Assembly (NCBI GenBank): GCA_013373385.1
Contig: JABXHX010000004.1
Coordinates: 1 to 42,062, forward strand
Source: Flavobacteriaceae bacterium
GTDB lineage: Bacteria; Bacteroidota; Bacteroidia; Flavobacteriales; Flavobacteriaceae
DNA: 42,062 bases
Reading direction: 5' to 3'
The stretch's first letter is position 1. Each line of letters starts with the position of its first letter. Positions 33,109 through 42,062 of the stretch are shown piece by piece. The notes beneath the pieces are model-generated. The model searched no databases. It was given only the letters and a program-made list of their open reading frames with translations, and was not told the origin of the DNA. The translations under genes and the position numbers were made by a program.

Positions 33109-35019
33109 TTACTTTACTTCTTCAAAATCTACGTCTTCAACAGTATCATTATCAGATGCTGAATTGTTCGCTTCTGGCTGACCTTGCTGTGCTCCTGCTG
33201 CATCTGCGCCAGCTTCTTGCTGCGCTTTGTACATTTCTTCAGAAGCAGCTTTCCAAGCTTCATTCATTTTTTCCATTGCAGCATCAATTTGTGCAAGGTC
33301 TTTAGATTCGTGAGCAGCTTTTAACTCTGTTAACGCAGCTTCAATCGGTGCTTTTTTATCCTCAGATAACTTCTCTCCAAACTCTTTTAATTGTTTTTCT
33401 GTTTGGAAAATCATTCCGTCAGCTCCATTGATTTTTTCTGCAGTTTCTTTCGCTTTTTTATCTGCATCTGCATTTGCTTCTGCTTCTGCTTTCATCTTTT
33501 CGATTTCTTCTTCTGATAATCCAGATGAAGCTTCGATTCTAATCTCGTGAGACTTGTTAGTTCCTTTATCTAAAGCAGATACTTTGATAATACCATTGGC
33601 ATCGATATCAAAGGTTACTTCAATTTGAGGAATTCCTCTTCCTGCAGGTGGAATACCATCTAAGTGGAAACGACCAATTGTTTTGTTATCTGCTGCCATT
33701 GCTCTTTCACCTTGTAATACGTGAATTTCTACCGATGGCTGGTTATCTACTGCTGTAGAGAACACTTGCGATTTCTTTGTTGGAATGGTTGTATTTGCTT
33801 CGATTAATTTGGTAAATACATTCCCCATTGTTTCGATACCTAATGACAACGGAGTTACATCTAACAACAATACATCTTTTACATCACCTGTTAATACACC
33901 TCCCTGAATTGCAGCTCCTAAGGCTACTACCTCATCTGGGTTTACACCTTTACTAGGCGCTTTTCCAAAGAACTTTTCTACTGCTTCTTGTACAGCAGGG
34001 ATACGTGTAGAACCTCCTACTAAAATTACTTCGTCAATATCGCTTTTAGATAAACCTGCACTTTTTAAAGCTGCTTCACATGGTTTAATGGTTCTCTTTA
34101 CCAAGTCGTCAATTAATTGTTCAAATTTTGCTTTTGTCAACGATCTCACCAAGTGTTTTGGTCCACTAGCTGTTGCTGTAATATACGGCAAGTTAATCTC
34201 TGTGGTTGTAGAACTAGACAATTCAATTTTTGCTTTTTCTGCTGCTTCTTTTAAACGTTGTAATGCCATTGGATCTTGACGTAAATCCATATTTTCTTCG
34301 GCTTTGAACTCATCTGCCAACCAGTTGATAATTTTTTCATCAACATCGTCACCTCCTAAGTGCGTATCACCATCTGTTGCCAATACTTCAAAAACTCCAT
34401 CACCTAATTCTAAAATAGATACGTCATGTGTTCCACCTCCAAAGTCAAATACCACTATTTTTTGATCTTGTCCTTTTTTATCCAGTCCATAAGCTAATGC
34501 TGCTGCTGTTGGCTCGTTAATAATTCTACGAACTTTTAAGCCTGCAATTTCTCCTGCTTCTTTAGTTGCTTGCCTTTGCGCATCGTTAAAATATGCTGGT
34601 ACAGTAATTACTGCTTCAGAAACATCTTGTCCTAAGTAATCTTCGGCAGTTTTTTTCATTTTCTGTAATACCATTGCAGAGATTTCTTGTGGTGTATATA
34701 AACGACCATCAATATCTACTCTTGGCGTATCATTGTCTCCCTTTACTACTTTATAAGGTACTCTTTCTGCCTCTTTTTGAGATTCAGAATATTTGTTCCC
34801 CATAAAACGTTTGATAGAATACACGGTTTTTGTTGGGTTTGTTACCGCTTGTCTTTTTGCAGGATCTCCTACTTTTCTTTCTCCACCTTCAACAAAACCA
34901 ATAATTGATGGTGTTGTTCTTTTTCCTTCTGCATTAGGTATAACAACTGGCTCATTTCCTTCCATTACAGAAACACATGAATTGGTTGTTCCTAAGTCAA
35001 TTCCTATAATCTTACTCAT
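33109..35019 (-). CDS. dnaK: Molecular chaperone DnaK (Hsp70)
   Basis: A 636-residue Hsp70. The ATPase domain shows '[17 protein letters not shown]' (about 4-20), '[15 protein letters not shown]', '[15 protein letters not shown]' and '[14 protein letters not shown]'. The substrate domain shows '[20 protein letters not shown]'. The tail is an alanine/glutamine-rich linker ending 'EDVDFEEVK', typical of bacterial DnaK. DnaK folds and protects proteins with DnaJ and GrpE, which are not in this window. It is monocistronic; the promoter region carries the repeat shared with htpG (35140-35152). Confidence 0.98.
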   Translation of the reverse strand: MSKIIGIDLGTTNSCVSVMEGNEPVVIPNAEGKRTTPSIIGFVEGGERKVGDPAKRQAVTNPTKTVYSIKRFMGNKYSESQKEAERVPYKVVKGDNDTPRVDIDGRLYTPQEISAMVLQKMKKTAEDYLGQDVSEAVITVPAYFNDAQRQATKEAGEIAGLKVRRIINEPTAAALAYGLDKKGQDQKIVVFDFGGGTHDVSILELGDGVFEVLATDGDTHLGGDDVDEKIINWLADEFKAEENMDLRQDPMALQRLKEAAEKAKIELSSSTTTEINLPYITATASGPKHLVRSLTKAKFEQLIDDLVKRTIKPCEAALKSAGLSKSDIDEVILVGGSTRIPAVQEAVEKFFGKAPSKGVNPDEVVALGAAIQGGVLTGDVKDVLLLDVTPLSLGIETMGNVFTKLIEANTTIPTKKSQVFSTAVDNQPSVEIHVLQGERAMAADNKTIGRFHLDGIPPAGRGIPQIEVTFDIDANGIIKVSALDKGTNKSHEIRIEASSGLSEEEIEKMKAEAEANADADKKAKETAEKINGADGMIFQTEKQLKEFGEKLSEDKKAPIEAALTELKAAHESKDLAQIDAAMEKMNEAWKAASEEMYKAQQEAGADAAGAQQGQPEANNSASDNDTVEDVDFEEVK

Positions 35020-35117
35020 AATAGTTATTTATATTTATGTTGTTAATTCAATTTTACAAAACACTAATAGTCAATTTGTATGCCATTGCTTTACTAACAA
35101 GATTTTGTCAGTTTATT

Positions 35118-35152
35118 GTAAATTATCATCAAAAAATTCTGACAGGTTGACA
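35118..35152 (-). promoter_or_regulatory. dnaK upstream direct repeat and candidate heat-shock promoter
   Basis: On the minus strand TGTCA (35152-35148), three bases, TGTCA (35144-35140), then 14 bp and TAATTTAC (35125-35118), a degenerate -7 element. The repeat has the same 8-bp period as that before htpG at 5742-5754. Distance to the ATG at 35019 is about 120 bp. No CIRCE (HrcA) inverted repeat is visible. Confidence 0.5.
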
Positions 35153-35176
35153 GAAAAATAGCTTATAAGTACAAGG

Positions 35177-35204
35177 TTGTAAAATTCACAGAATTCTATA
35201 TTTA
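35177..35204 (+). promoter_or_regulatory. Promoter of the L-serine dehydratase gene
   Basis: TTG (35177-35179), 17 bp, TATATTTA (35197-35204), one base from the TAnnTTTG consensus. The predicted start near 35211 leaves a leader of about 33 nt. Confidence 0.5.
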
Positions 35205-35243
35205 CACATCTAGGTTTTTTATACATTAGCCAAAAATTTATGT

Positions 35244-36668
35244 ATGTCACAATTTATTAGTGTTTTTGACATGTTAAAGATTGGTGTTGGCCCCTCTAGC
35301 TCACACACCTTAGGTCCTTGGCGTGCTGCGCAACTTTGGGTTAAGAAGCTGAATTTTAATATCATTACAGATACTATTACACATATACATGTAGATCTAT
35401 ACGGTTCTCTTTCATTAACTGGCAAAGGACATGCTACAGATTTGGCTGTGCTTTTAGGTTTAAGCGGAACAGATCCTGAATTTATTCCTATAGAGTCAAT
35501 TACTACAACAATTTTAACGATTAAAGAATCTGGCATTTTAAAATTGAACAGCATCAAAGATGTACCTTTTAATGAAAATACCGTTGTTTACAATAAAGAT
35601 TTTTTACCTTTCCATGCAAACGGAATGACATTTATTGCCTACAACAATAATGAAATAGTTTCTAAAGAAACCTATTACTCTATTGGTGGTGGTTTTATTG
35701 TACAAGAGAATGATAATTTAGAGGATGATATCGAAATTTCTAAGAAAAACTTTCCGTTTCCAATTAATAAAGCAATCCAATTAGAAAAGTATTGCGAACT
35801 AGAAAATAAGTTAATTTCTGAGATTGTCTTTTTAAATGAATTAGAATTAAAATCTGCTGATGAAATTGATTTTGAGTTGCGAAGAATTTGGGATACCATG
35901 TTAGAGTGCATGTACATTGGCTGCCACACAGAAGGTATCTTACCTGGCGGTTTGAATGTAAAGCGCAGAGCACATACCTTACATCAAAAACTTATTAAGG
36001 ACGCTAGCTATACTGACAAAGAAAGTTGGCTTACAGCTATTAGAAATACAGAGGTTAAGTTTAGAGAAATTTTAAAATGGGTGAGTTGTTTTGCGTTATC
36101 TGTAAATGAAGTAAATGCCAATCTAGGCAGGGTGGTTACTGCACCTACAAATGGTAGTGCGGGAGTAATCCCTGCAGTGTTGATGTACTATTTGGTTATT
36201 GAAAACCACGAAGCTAATTTTAATGATATCAAGAAATTTTTATTAGTAGCAGGAGAAATAGGAAGCATCTTTAAAAAGAATGCAACAATTTCTGCCGCAA
36301 TGGGTGGATGCCAAGCAGAAATCGGTGTTTCTTCTGCAATGGCGGCGGCTGCATTAACAGAACTTTTAGGAGGCACACCTGCTCAAAGTTTAGTAGCTGC
36401 AGAAATTGCTATGGAACATCATCTAGGGTTGACTTGCGACCCTATTGGAGGATTGGTACAAGTTCCTTGTATTGAACGCAATGCAATGGGAGCTATTAAA
36501 GCAATTAATGCAGCAGAACTTGCTTTAGACACTGATCCGAAAGAAGCAAAAGTACCTTTAGATAAGGTAATTGATACCATGTGGGAAACTGCCAAAGACA
36601 TGAATCGTAATTACAAAGAAACTTCTGAAGGTGGTTTAGCAGTTACCGTTGGCTTAGCAGATTGTTAG
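35244..36668 (+). CDS. sdaA: L-serine ammonia-lyase (iron-sulfur type, single chain)
   Basis: A 474-residue enzyme that deaminates L-serine to pyruvate and ammonia using a [4Fe-4S] cluster. The N-terminal beta domain begins 'SVFDMLKIGVGPSSSHTLGPWRAA' (about 5-28). The catalytic domain has 'NLGRVVTAPTNGSAGVIPAVL', Cys356 in 'MGGCQAEIG', and Cys398 and Cys409 in 'CDPIGGLVQVPC', the expected cluster ligands. Alpha and beta parts are fused, as in E. coli SdaA, not split as in Bacillus. It stands alone with its own promoter. Confidence 0.95.
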   Translation: MSQFISVFDMLKIGVGPSSSHTLGPWRAAQLWVKKLNFNIITDTITHIHVDLYGSLSLTGKGHATDLAVLLGLSGTDPEFIPIESITTTILTIKESGILKLNSIKDVPFNENTVVYNKDFLPFHANGMTFIAYNNNEIVSKETYYSIGGGFIVQENDNLEDDIEISKKNFPFPINKAIQLEKYCELENKLISEIVFLNELELKSADEIDFELRRIWDTMLECMYIGCHTEGILPGGLNVKRRAHTLHQKLIKDASYTDKESWLTAIRNTEVKFREILKWVSCFALSVNEVNANLGRVVTAPTNGSAGVIPAVLMYYLVIENHEANFNDIKKFLLVAGEIGSIFKKNATISAAMGGCQAEIGVSSAMAAAALTELLGGTPAQSLVAAEIAMEHHLGLTCDPIGGLVQVPCIERNAMGAIKAINAAELALDTDPKEAKVPLDKVIDTMWETAKDMNRNYKETSEGGLAVTVGLADC

Positions 36669-36728
36669 TCATTGCTCAATTATCAATTTAGAAATATCTG
36701 TTCTCAAACCAAGTAAGGAATAATTCTG

Positions 36729-37487
36729 TTAACGCGTAAACACCAACTCTGTTTCGGTAGACATATTTGCATCAAAACCATAGCCGTCAGTATTAAAAGA
36801 CTTGACACCCTCTAAATCTTTGATATTGTTGTCTACTATATATCGTACCATTAGTCCACGTGCTTTTTTAGCAAAGGTCATAATAGTTTTGTACTGCCCG
36901 TTTTTAAAGTCTTTAAACACCGGAGTAATCATCGGTACTTTTAATACTTTTTGATTGACTGCTTTAAAGTATTCTGCACTAGCTAAATTGATAAACAATT
37001 CATCGTCTTTCATTTCATCATTTAATGCCTTGGCAATCGTATTTCCCCAAAACTGATACAAATTGTCTACTCTACCCACTTTTAGTTTTTTACCCATTTC
37101 TAATCGATATGGCTGAATTAAATCTAGCGGTTTTAACAAGCCATATAGACCAGATAAAATACGTACATTACTTTGTAAAACTGGTAATTTTTCAGCCGCA
37201 ATAGTTGTTGCATCTATTCCTCTATAAACCTCTCCTGTAAATGCAAAAATTGCTTGTTTAGCATTCTCTGGAGTAAAAGGTAGTTTCCAGTTTTGATTAC
37301 GTTCATAATTCAGCTCTGCCAAATCTTTAGAAATACCCATCAATTCTATTAATTTTTTTCGAGACAAGGTTTTTAATTTCTTGTTTAGTTTTTCCGACGC
37401 TTCTAAAAACTGTGGCTGAGTAAACAAACTTGTAGCAACTGGTGTTTCAAAATCTAACGATTTAGCTGGAGATATAATGACTTTCAT
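36729..37487 (-). CDS. yaaA: YaaA family (DUF328/UPF0246) peroxide-stress protein
   Basis: A 252-residue protein starting 'MKVIISPAKSLDFE', the family's signature opening. Further markers are 'AIFAFTGEVYRGIDA', 'ILSGLYGLLKPLDLIQPYRLEMG' and 'TFAKKARGLMVRY'. In E. coli YaaA limits damage from hydrogen peroxide by keeping free iron low and binds DNA. I set the start at the ATG at 37487; the in-frame extension to 37541 precedes the conserved opening and is unlikely to be translated. It is a single gene between sdaA and a kinase gene. Confidence 0.92.
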   Translation of the reverse strand: MKVIISPAKSLDFETPVATSLFTQPQFLEASEKLNKKLKTLSRKKLIELMGISKDLAELNYERNQNWKLPFTPENAKQAIFAFTGEVYRGIDATTIAAEKLPVLQSNVRILSGLYGLLKPLDLIQPYRLEMGKKLKVGRVDNLYQFWGNTIAKALNDEMKDDELFINLASAEYFKAVNQKVLKVPMITPVFKDFKNGQYKTIMTFAKKARGLMVRYIVDNNIKDLEGVKSFNTDGYGFDANMSTETELVFTR

Positions 37488-37669
37488 CTTAAAAATTCTT
37501 TTTTCGATTGTAAATCTACAAATGAAATGATGAAGTTTCAAATTTTCTATTTCTTTATTATTGATAGTTTCATAAACAGAATTGATATGATACCAATTTA
37601 ATTTTCATCTCCTCAATATTAAAATCAATTTTAATTGTTATATTAGTCCATACTAATTCTAGTAGCTTA

Positions 37670-38986
37670 ATGACAAACACAGAATTTATACACTTAAAAA
37701 AACAATTGCAACTAATTACAGAAGTTGTTTCTGCAGATGTATATAATTTAGGAGAGCGTTTTTTTGAAGAAGTTGTTATTAAACTAAACAAAACACTAAA
37801 TGCCGATTATACTTTTATCGGAAAATTGTGCGAAAAAAAAATATGTGTAGAAACCATTGCTTTAGTAAGTAAACAAGGCTTAGTAGATAATTTTTCGTAT
37901 GAATTAAAAGGCACACCTTGCGAAAATGTGATAGGAAAAAATGCCTGTTCTTATTCAAATAGCGTTACCAAACTTTTTCCAAAAGACCAGTTATTGATTG
38001 ATATGGGCATTGAAGCCTATGTTGGTATTCCATTATACGATTCTAAATCTAATGCAACTGGTATTATTGTTTCGCTTTTTAAAGATAAGATTGTAGATAC
38101 TGCAAGCATAGAGTCTATTTTGATGATTTTTGCTTCTAGAGCTAGTGCAGAACTTGAGCACCAACAGCTGTATGCCAAATTAGAAAAAAATAAAAGAGAG
38201 CTAGAATCAAAAGTAGTCGAAAGAACCAAAGCATTAGAAGACAGCAATAAAGAACTAAAGAAGCTATTAAAAGAATTACGCAATACGCAGGCTAAATTAA
38301 TTGAATCAGAAAAAATGGCTTCTTTGGGAATATTAACTGCAGGTGTAGCACATGAAATTAACAATCCGTTAAATTTTATTCTTGGTGGCTATACAGGGCT
38401 TCATAATCATCTAGATAACATTGGCGTAAATGATGAGCAAACAAAAGTCTTATTAGAAGGTATTGAGGTAGGTGTAAAAAGAGCTTCACAAATTGTAAAT
38501 AGCTTAAACCACTATAGTAGAAAGGAAGATAGTTTTGACAATAAATGTAATATCCATAAAATTATTGACGATTGCTTAGTGATGCTTAACAACAAGATAA
38601 AAGATAGAATCACTATTCAAAAAAACTACACTTTCACTCCTATTGTTATTATTGGAAACTCAGGTAAATTACATCAAGTATTCTTAAACGTTTTACAAAA
38701 CGCCATACAATCTATTGAAAAAATTGGTGTTATTACTATAACAACAACACAAAATAACAACACTGCAAATATTAAAATAACAGACACTGGTCACGGTATA
38801 AAAAGTAAAAACCTCTACAAAATTACAACCCCTTTCTTTACAACAAAACAACCCGGTGAAGGCACTGGACTTGGGTTATCTATTACCGCTTCAATACTAA
38901 AAGAGCATCGAGGCAGTATAGATTTCTCATCAAAAGAAAATCAAGGAACAACGGTAAGCATTAGTTTACCAACAAACAATAATTAA
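37670..38986 (+). CDS. Cytoplasmic GAF-domain histidine kinase
   Basis: A 438-residue soluble sensor kinase with no membrane segment. Residues about 20-160 form a GAF-like sensor domain ('GLVDNFSYELKGTPCENVIG' and 'AYVGIPLYDSKSNATGIIVSLF'). A coiled coil (about 165-215) leads to a HisKA domain with His228 in 'AGVAHEINNPLNF'. The HATPase domain has 'HQVFLNVLQNAIQSI', 'DTGHGI' and 'GEGTGLGLSI'. The GAF family and its phrase 'CENVIG' recall sensors of cell metabolites, but the ligand is unknown. A single-domain response regulator follows after 4 bp. Confidence 0.9.
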   Translation: MTNTEFIHLKKQLQLITEVVSADVYNLGERFFEEVVIKLNKTLNADYTFIGKLCEKKICVETIALVSKQGLVDNFSYELKGTPCENVIGKNACSYSNSVTKLFPKDQLLIDMGIEAYVGIPLYDSKSNATGIIVSLFKDKIVDTASIESILMIFASRASAELEHQQLYAKLEKNKRELESKVVERTKALEDSNKELKKLLKELRNTQAKLIESEKMASLGILTAGVAHEINNPLNFILGGYTGLHNHLDNIGVNDEQTKVLLEGIEVGVKRASQIVNSLNHYSRKEDSFDNKCNIHKIIDDCLVMLNNKIKDRITIQKNYTFTPIVIIGNSGKLHQVFLNVLQNAIQSIEKIGVITITTTQNNNTANIKITDTGHGIKSKNLYKITTPFFTTKQPGEGTGLGLSITASILKEHRGSIDFSSKENQGTTVSISLPTNNN

Positions 38987-38990
38987 GAGC

Positions 38991-39362
38991 ATGGAATTAC
39001 CAAAAGTTTTATATGTAGATGATGAAATCTTAAATCTTAGGCTTTTTGAAATTAATTTAAGCAAACACTATACTATTTTTAAGGCTTTAAACGGAAACGA
39101 AGGACTAGAAGTTTTAAAAAACAATCAAGAAATTAAATTAGTTTTAAGCGATTTAAGAATGCCAAAAATGATGGGTTTAGAATTTATCGCCAAAGCTAAA
39201 AAGATAACTCCAAATGCGTTGTTTTTCTTACTATCTGGATTTGATATCACTAAAGAAATTCAAGAGGCATTAGACTCTAAACTTATTGCTGGTTATTTTA
39301 AAAAACCGTTTAATTTAAACGAAATACACAAAACACTTACACACTTTACAAAAAACGCTTAA
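38991..39362 (+). CDS. Single-domain response regulator (CheY-like)
   Basis: A 123-residue receiver domain with no output domain: acidic pocket Asp10/Asp11 ('LYVDDEIL'), phosphoacceptor Asp54 ('LVLSDLRMPKMMG'), and 'GYFKKPFN' with the conserved Lys-Pro. It is 4 bp downstream of the GAF kinase, its obvious partner. Output must go through another protein: a phosphorelay step, a diguanylate cyclase or a protein partner. Its end overlaps the convergent rluD-like gene by 4 bp. Confidence 0.93.
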   Translation: MELPKVLYVDDEILNLRLFEINLSKHYTIFKALNGNEGLEVLKNNQEIKLVLSDLRMPKMMGLEFIAKAKKITPNALFFLLSGFDITKEIQEALDSKLIAGYFKKPFNLNEIHKTLTHFTKNA

Positions 39363-40384
39363 TCTTTAGAATTAATAGTGTAAGTTCTCCATTTTTCTAA
39401 ACAAGTCTCTATATCAGAAGGTATGGACGCTTCAAAACGCATAAATTCTCCAGTGGTTGGATGTTCAAATCCTAAGGTTTTAGCATGCAATGCTTGCCTA
39501 GGTAATACCTTAAAGCAATTCTCAACAAATTGCTTGTATTTGGTAAAAGTTGTTCCTTTTAAAATAGCGTCACCTCCATAACGCTCATCGTTAAAAAGTG
39601 TATGTCCAATATGCTTAAAGTGCACTCTAATTTGATGTGTTCTACCGGTTTCTAATTGACATTGTACTAAGGTTACATAGGTCAATCTTTCAAGTACTTT
39701 AAAATGTGTTACTGCAGGTTTTCCATATTCTTCATCAAGAAAAACATCCATCTGCAATCGGTTTTTAAAACTACGACCAATATTTCCAACAATAGTTCCT
39801 TGATCATCCTCTATATTTCCCCAAACCAAAGCAGTATACAAACGCTCTGTTGTTTTATCAAAAAATTGCTTTGATAAATGTGCCATCGCATATTCTGTTT
39901 TGGCTACCACCAATAAGCCACTGGTATCTTTATCAATTCTATGTACCAAGCCTGGTCTTTCATTACTGTTAGTAGGTAAGTTTTCTATATGATGAATCAA
40001 TCCGTTTACTAAAGTCCCAGTATAATTCCCATGCCCTGGATGCACAACCATACCTGCAGGTTTATTAACCACAATAACAGCAGCATCTTCATATACAATA
40101 TCTAAAGGGATATCTTCAGCAACTAATAAATTTTCGTGTGGTGGATGTGCTAATACAACTCTAACAACATCGTTTGGTTTTACTTTGTAATTAGACTTTA
40201 CTGGCTTATCATTTACTAAAACATTTCCAGCCTTTGCTGCTTGTTGTACTTTGTTTCGAGTGGCATTTTCTACAAAATTCATTAAAAATTTATCAACTCG
40301 TAACGGCTCTTGCCCAATACTAGCAGTAAACCGATAGTGCTCGTACAATTCTTCGTTTTCGATTTCTTGATTTTTTTGTTGCAT
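39359..40384 (-). CDS. RluD/RluA family rRNA pseudouridine synthase
   Basis: A 341-residue enzyme that isomerises uridines in 23S rRNA. An S4 RNA-binding domain (about 27-76, 'LRVDKFLMNFVENATRNKVQQAA') precedes the catalytic domain, with the RluA-family motif 'HRIDKDTSGLLVVAKT' (catalytic Asp151) and 'ETGRTHQIRVHFKHIGH'. The length and S4 domain fit RluD. The PASTA gene lies 82 bp upstream on the same strand, an order conserved in flavobacteria next to ddl. The exact target site in rRNA is not deducible here. Confidence 0.93.
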   Translation of the reverse strand: MQQKNQEIENEELYEHYRFTASIGQEPLRVDKFLMNFVENATRNKVQQAAKAGNVLVNDKPVKSNYKVKPNDVVRVVLAHPPHENLLVAEDIPLDIVYEDAAVIVVNKPAGMVVHPGHGNYTGTLVNGLIHHIENLPTNSNERPGLVHRIDKDTSGLLVVAKTEYAMAHLSKQFFDKTTERLYTALVWGNIEDDQGTIVGNIGRSFKNRLQMDVFLDEEYGKPAVTHFKVLERLTYVTLVQCQLETGRTHQIRVHFKHIGHTLFNDERYGGDAILKGTTFTKYKQFVENCFKVLPRQALHAKTLGFEHPTTGEFMRFEASIPSDIETCLEKWRTYTINSKD

Positions 40385-40466
40385 ACACTAGAATGTTTGT
40401 AAATCTTGAAAGTTACTAGTCGCTCGCTCCCAATTGATAATTGCTAATTGTTAACTGGCAACGGTG
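40385..40466. repeat. Intergenic spacer with imperfect CAATTG/CAATTATC repeat
   Basis: The 82-bp spacer contains CAATTGATAATTGCTAATTG near 40430-40450, made of tandem AATTG units; a related CAATTATCAATT lies after sdaA at about 36675-36687. Such motifs are common in flavobacterial spacers. No promoter or coding signal is evident. Confidence 0.25.
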
Positions 40467-41018
40467 TTATTTCTTTCCATCACCTAAAACCAAGTCTATA
40501 CTAGAACTCTTAGGCAATTTATCTCCTGGTTTTAAAGTTTTTCCTTTAAACTTCATCCCTCTTACCACATCTTTTCCTATATCTGGTACATAAGAAAAAG
40601 TTCCTATTTTAAACCCGATAGAAAGCAAATGTGTTTCGGCTTGCCTTTTGGTTCTACCGTTTAAATCTGGCAACACTACATCTCTATATGCAGTAGGATT
40701 AACCGTTAAATAGATTTTTCTATTTTCTTTTACAAAATCTCCAGCTTCAGGGTTTTGTTCAATTACAGATTTTTTTGGATAATCTGGATTGTACCTTGTA
40801 GAGTCAATTACCTCGAATCGTAAATTAAGTTCCTTTAACTTTTCTTCAACTTCTGTCAAACTCATTTTATTTAAATCGGGAAGCTGAATTTTTTGATTGT
40901 GATTGGTCGTATAACCAAACCACCATTGCAATCCAAAAATTAATATAAAAAAGCCAACAATAGCAATTGCTGCTTGCTTAAAGAAAGTTTTACTTTTAAT
41001 AAATTGAAATAAACGCAT
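40467..41018 (-). CDS. PASTA domain membrane protein
   Basis: A 183-residue protein with a short cytoplasmic N-terminus, one membrane helix (about 15-34) and two or three PASTA repeats outside: about 40-110 ('IQLPDLNKMSLTEVEEKLKELNLRFEV', 'VIEQNPEAGDFVKENRKIYLTV'), then about 115-183 ('VVLPDLNGRTKRQAETHLLSIGFKIG'). PASTA repeats usually bind peptidoglycan fragments or beta-lactams; here there is no kinase or penicillin-binding domain attached. The gene is divergent from ddl and upstream of the rluD-like gene, a wall-synthesis setting. Confidence 0.9.
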   Translation of the reverse strand: MRLFQFIKSKTFFKQAAIAIVGFFILIFGLQWWFGYTTNHNQKIQLPDLNKMSLTEVEEKLKELNLRFEVIDSTRYNPDYPKKSVIEQNPEAGDFVKENRKIYLTVNPTAYRDVVLPDLNGRTKRQAETHLLSIGFKIGTFSYVPDIGKDVVRGMKFKGKTLKPGDKLPKSSSIDLVLGDGKK

Positions 41019-41081
41019 AGGCTATTTTTTACAACAACAAATATATAAAACCAAACGTTAGTCTTTCTATTTATATTTTGA

Positions 41082-41089
41082 TAAATTTG
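41082..41089 (+). promoter_or_regulatory. Candidate -7 promoter element for ddl
   Basis: TAAATTTG matches TAnnTTTG exactly and lies 23 bp before the ATG at 41113. No clear -33 TTG was found. Confidence 0.4.
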
Positions 41090-41112
41090 TTAATATGATT
41101 CTATAAATAACA

Positions 41113-42062
41113 ATGAAAAAAAACATTGCCATTATTATGGGAGGTTATTCCTCTGAAGTTACCATTTCTTTAAAAAGCGGAAATGTAGTATACGAGCATT
41201 TACCCAGAGAGAAATATCATGTATATAAAATTCATATTTTTAAAGACAAATGGGTGTATGTAGATGGGCAGAAAAATGAATTTCCAATTAATAAAAATGA
41301 TTTCTCAGTAATTGTAAATAATAAAAAAATTACTTTTGATTGTGTCTTTAATTCCATTCATGGAACTCCAGGTGAAGATGGTAAAATCTTGTCTTATTTT
41401 GATTTGGTTGGAATGAAACATACCTCTGCACCTTTTTATCAAATGGCATTAACATTTAACAAACGTGATACTTTAAGTGTTGTAAAACAGTACGGAATTG
41501 CTACCGCCAATTCTATTTATTTAAATCAAGGAGACACTATTAATACTGACCAAATCATTAAAAAAGTTGGCTTACCTTGTTTTATTAAACCTAATAATGC
41601 AGGTTCTAGTTTTGGAATTTCAAAGGCATACAATGCTAAAGAAATTTTAGCAGGAATTGAAAAAGCTTACAAAGAAGACACAGAAATTTTAATCGAAAGT
41701 TTTTTAGAGGGCACAGAAGTTTCGGTGGGAGTAATTCAATACAAAGGAGAAACCCTAGTGTTGCCAATTACAGAGATTGTTTCTGAAAATGATTTCTTTG
41801 ATTATGAAGCAAAGTATGAAGGGAAATCTGAAGAGATTACACCAGCAAGATTGTCTGAGAAAGATGCTCTTAAAGTAAGAGCAGTAGCTAAAAAAGTCTA
41901 TCAGATATTAAACATGAGTGGCTTCTCACGTTCAGAATATATATTGGTAAATGGCGAACCTCATTTCTTAGAAATGAATACAGTTCCTGGTTTAACAGAA
42001 GAAAGTCTTTTACCACAACAAGCAACGAAAGCCAATATTAGTTTATCAGATTTATTTGATAA
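41113..42062 (+). CDS. ddl: D-alanine--D-alanine ligase (3' end cut by the window)
   Basis: An ATG at 41113 opens 316 codons with no stop before the window edge, so only about ten residues are missing. The enzyme joins two D-alanines with ATP for peptidoglycan precursors. Family motifs: 'IAIIMGGYSSEVTISLKSG' (about 4-22), 'VFNSIHGTPGEDGKI' (about 77-91), 'PCFIKPNNAGSSFGI' (ATP-grasp loop), 'ILIESFLEGTEVSVGV', and 'HFLEMNTVPGLTEESLLPQQA' near the end (metal and substrate site). It is divergent from the PASTA protein gene. Confidence 0.95.
   Translation, partial: MKKNIAIIMGGYSSEVTISLKSGNVVYEHLPREKYHVYKIHIFKDKWVYVDGQKNEFPINKNDFSVIVNNKKITFDCVFNSIHGTPGEDGKILSYFDLVGMKHTSAPFYQMALTFNKRDTLSVVKQYGIATANSIYLNQGDTINTDQIIKKVGLPCFIKPNNAGSSFGISKAYNAKEILAGIEKAYKEDTEILIESFLEGTEVSVGVIQYKGETLVLPITEIVSENDFFDYEAKYEGKSEEITPARLSEKDALKVRAVAKKVYQILNMSGFSRSEYILVNGEPHFLEMNTVPGLTEESLLPQQATKANISLSDLFD

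Noticed and set aside
33096..33305. Plus-strand open frame rich in leucine opposite the dnaK 3' end
   Set aside because: It is the shadow of the alanine/glutamine-rich DnaK tail.
1..42062. Search by eye for CRISPR arrays, tRNA or rRNA genes, integrases and transposases
   Set aside because: No regularly spaced repeats, cloverleaf-like genes or mobile-element proteins were seen; weak tRNA-like folds cannot be fully excluded without a covariance-model search.

Overview
The window is AT-rich, densely coded chromosomal DNA from a marine-type member of the Flavobacteriaceae (Bacteroidota), close in style to Polaribacter or Tenacibaculum. This rests on three SusC-like or outer-membrane-beta-barrel TonB receptors with N-terminal carboxypeptidase-regulatory-like domains, a type IX secretion (T9SS) sorting domain, signal peptides ending in '..AQ', a TPR histidine kinase with a LuxR-type regulator, TAnnTTTG-type promoters, and the ddl/PASTA/rluD arrangement. 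No tRNA, rRNA, CRISPR array, phage gene or insertion sequence was seen. No gene-free stretch exceeds 300 bp.

Layout. 1-2045: end of pyrB, a STAS-like protein, a minimal T9SS-sorting-domain protein and ribonuclease Z, converging on a CoA-binding protein. 2135-7722: a TonB-type outer membrane protein, a FabH-like synthase and HtpG. 7806-10318: small membrane protein, PEMT/ICMT-family methyltransferase, a GNAT acetyltransferase with a damaged C-terminus, and a TolB-like propeller protein. 10321-11809: an ECF sigma factor with a possible membrane anti-sigma partner, divergent from a DUF6249 protein. 11901-18784: membrane protein, YdeI-like protein, TonB receptor, TIGR01777 epimerase-like protein, M1 peptidase. 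18776-21224: 5-formyl-THF cyclo-ligase, an orphan XdhC-like protein and a TPR-like protein, with palindromic repeats between. 21340-24058: DUF2141 protein and TonB receptor. 24166-27691: compact minus-strand operon (type II NADH dehydrogenase, zinc-ribbon membrane protein, small membrane protein, AraC-GyrI regulator, GyrI-like protein). 27801-33059: an orphan reading frame, an outer membrane protein and an Asp-box lipoprotein, divergent from a TPR histidine kinase/LuxR regulator pair. 33109-42062: DnaK, L-serine dehydratase, YaaA, a GAF histidine kinase with single-domain response regulator, RluD-like pseudouridine synthase, PASTA protein, and Ddl cut by the window edge.

Most genes are ordinary housekeeping or envelope genes. 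The regulatory DNA is the more unusual part. (a) The ECF sigma gene and the divergent DUF6249 gene carry matching GTAACC-N17-GTCA promoters. (b) The two heat-shock chaperone genes htpG and dnaK, 29 kb apart and on opposite strands, share an upstream direct repeat TGTCA-N3-TGTCA with identical spacing. (c) A palindrome ATAACGG-N4-CCGTTAT and a partial repeat of it lie between the TPR kinase/regulator pair and the divergent lipoprotein operon. (d) A terminator hairpin with no gene in front of it precedes htpG and may end a small RNA. No clearly new multi-gene system is claimed. All functional statements come from reading the sequence and from family knowledge, without database searches.
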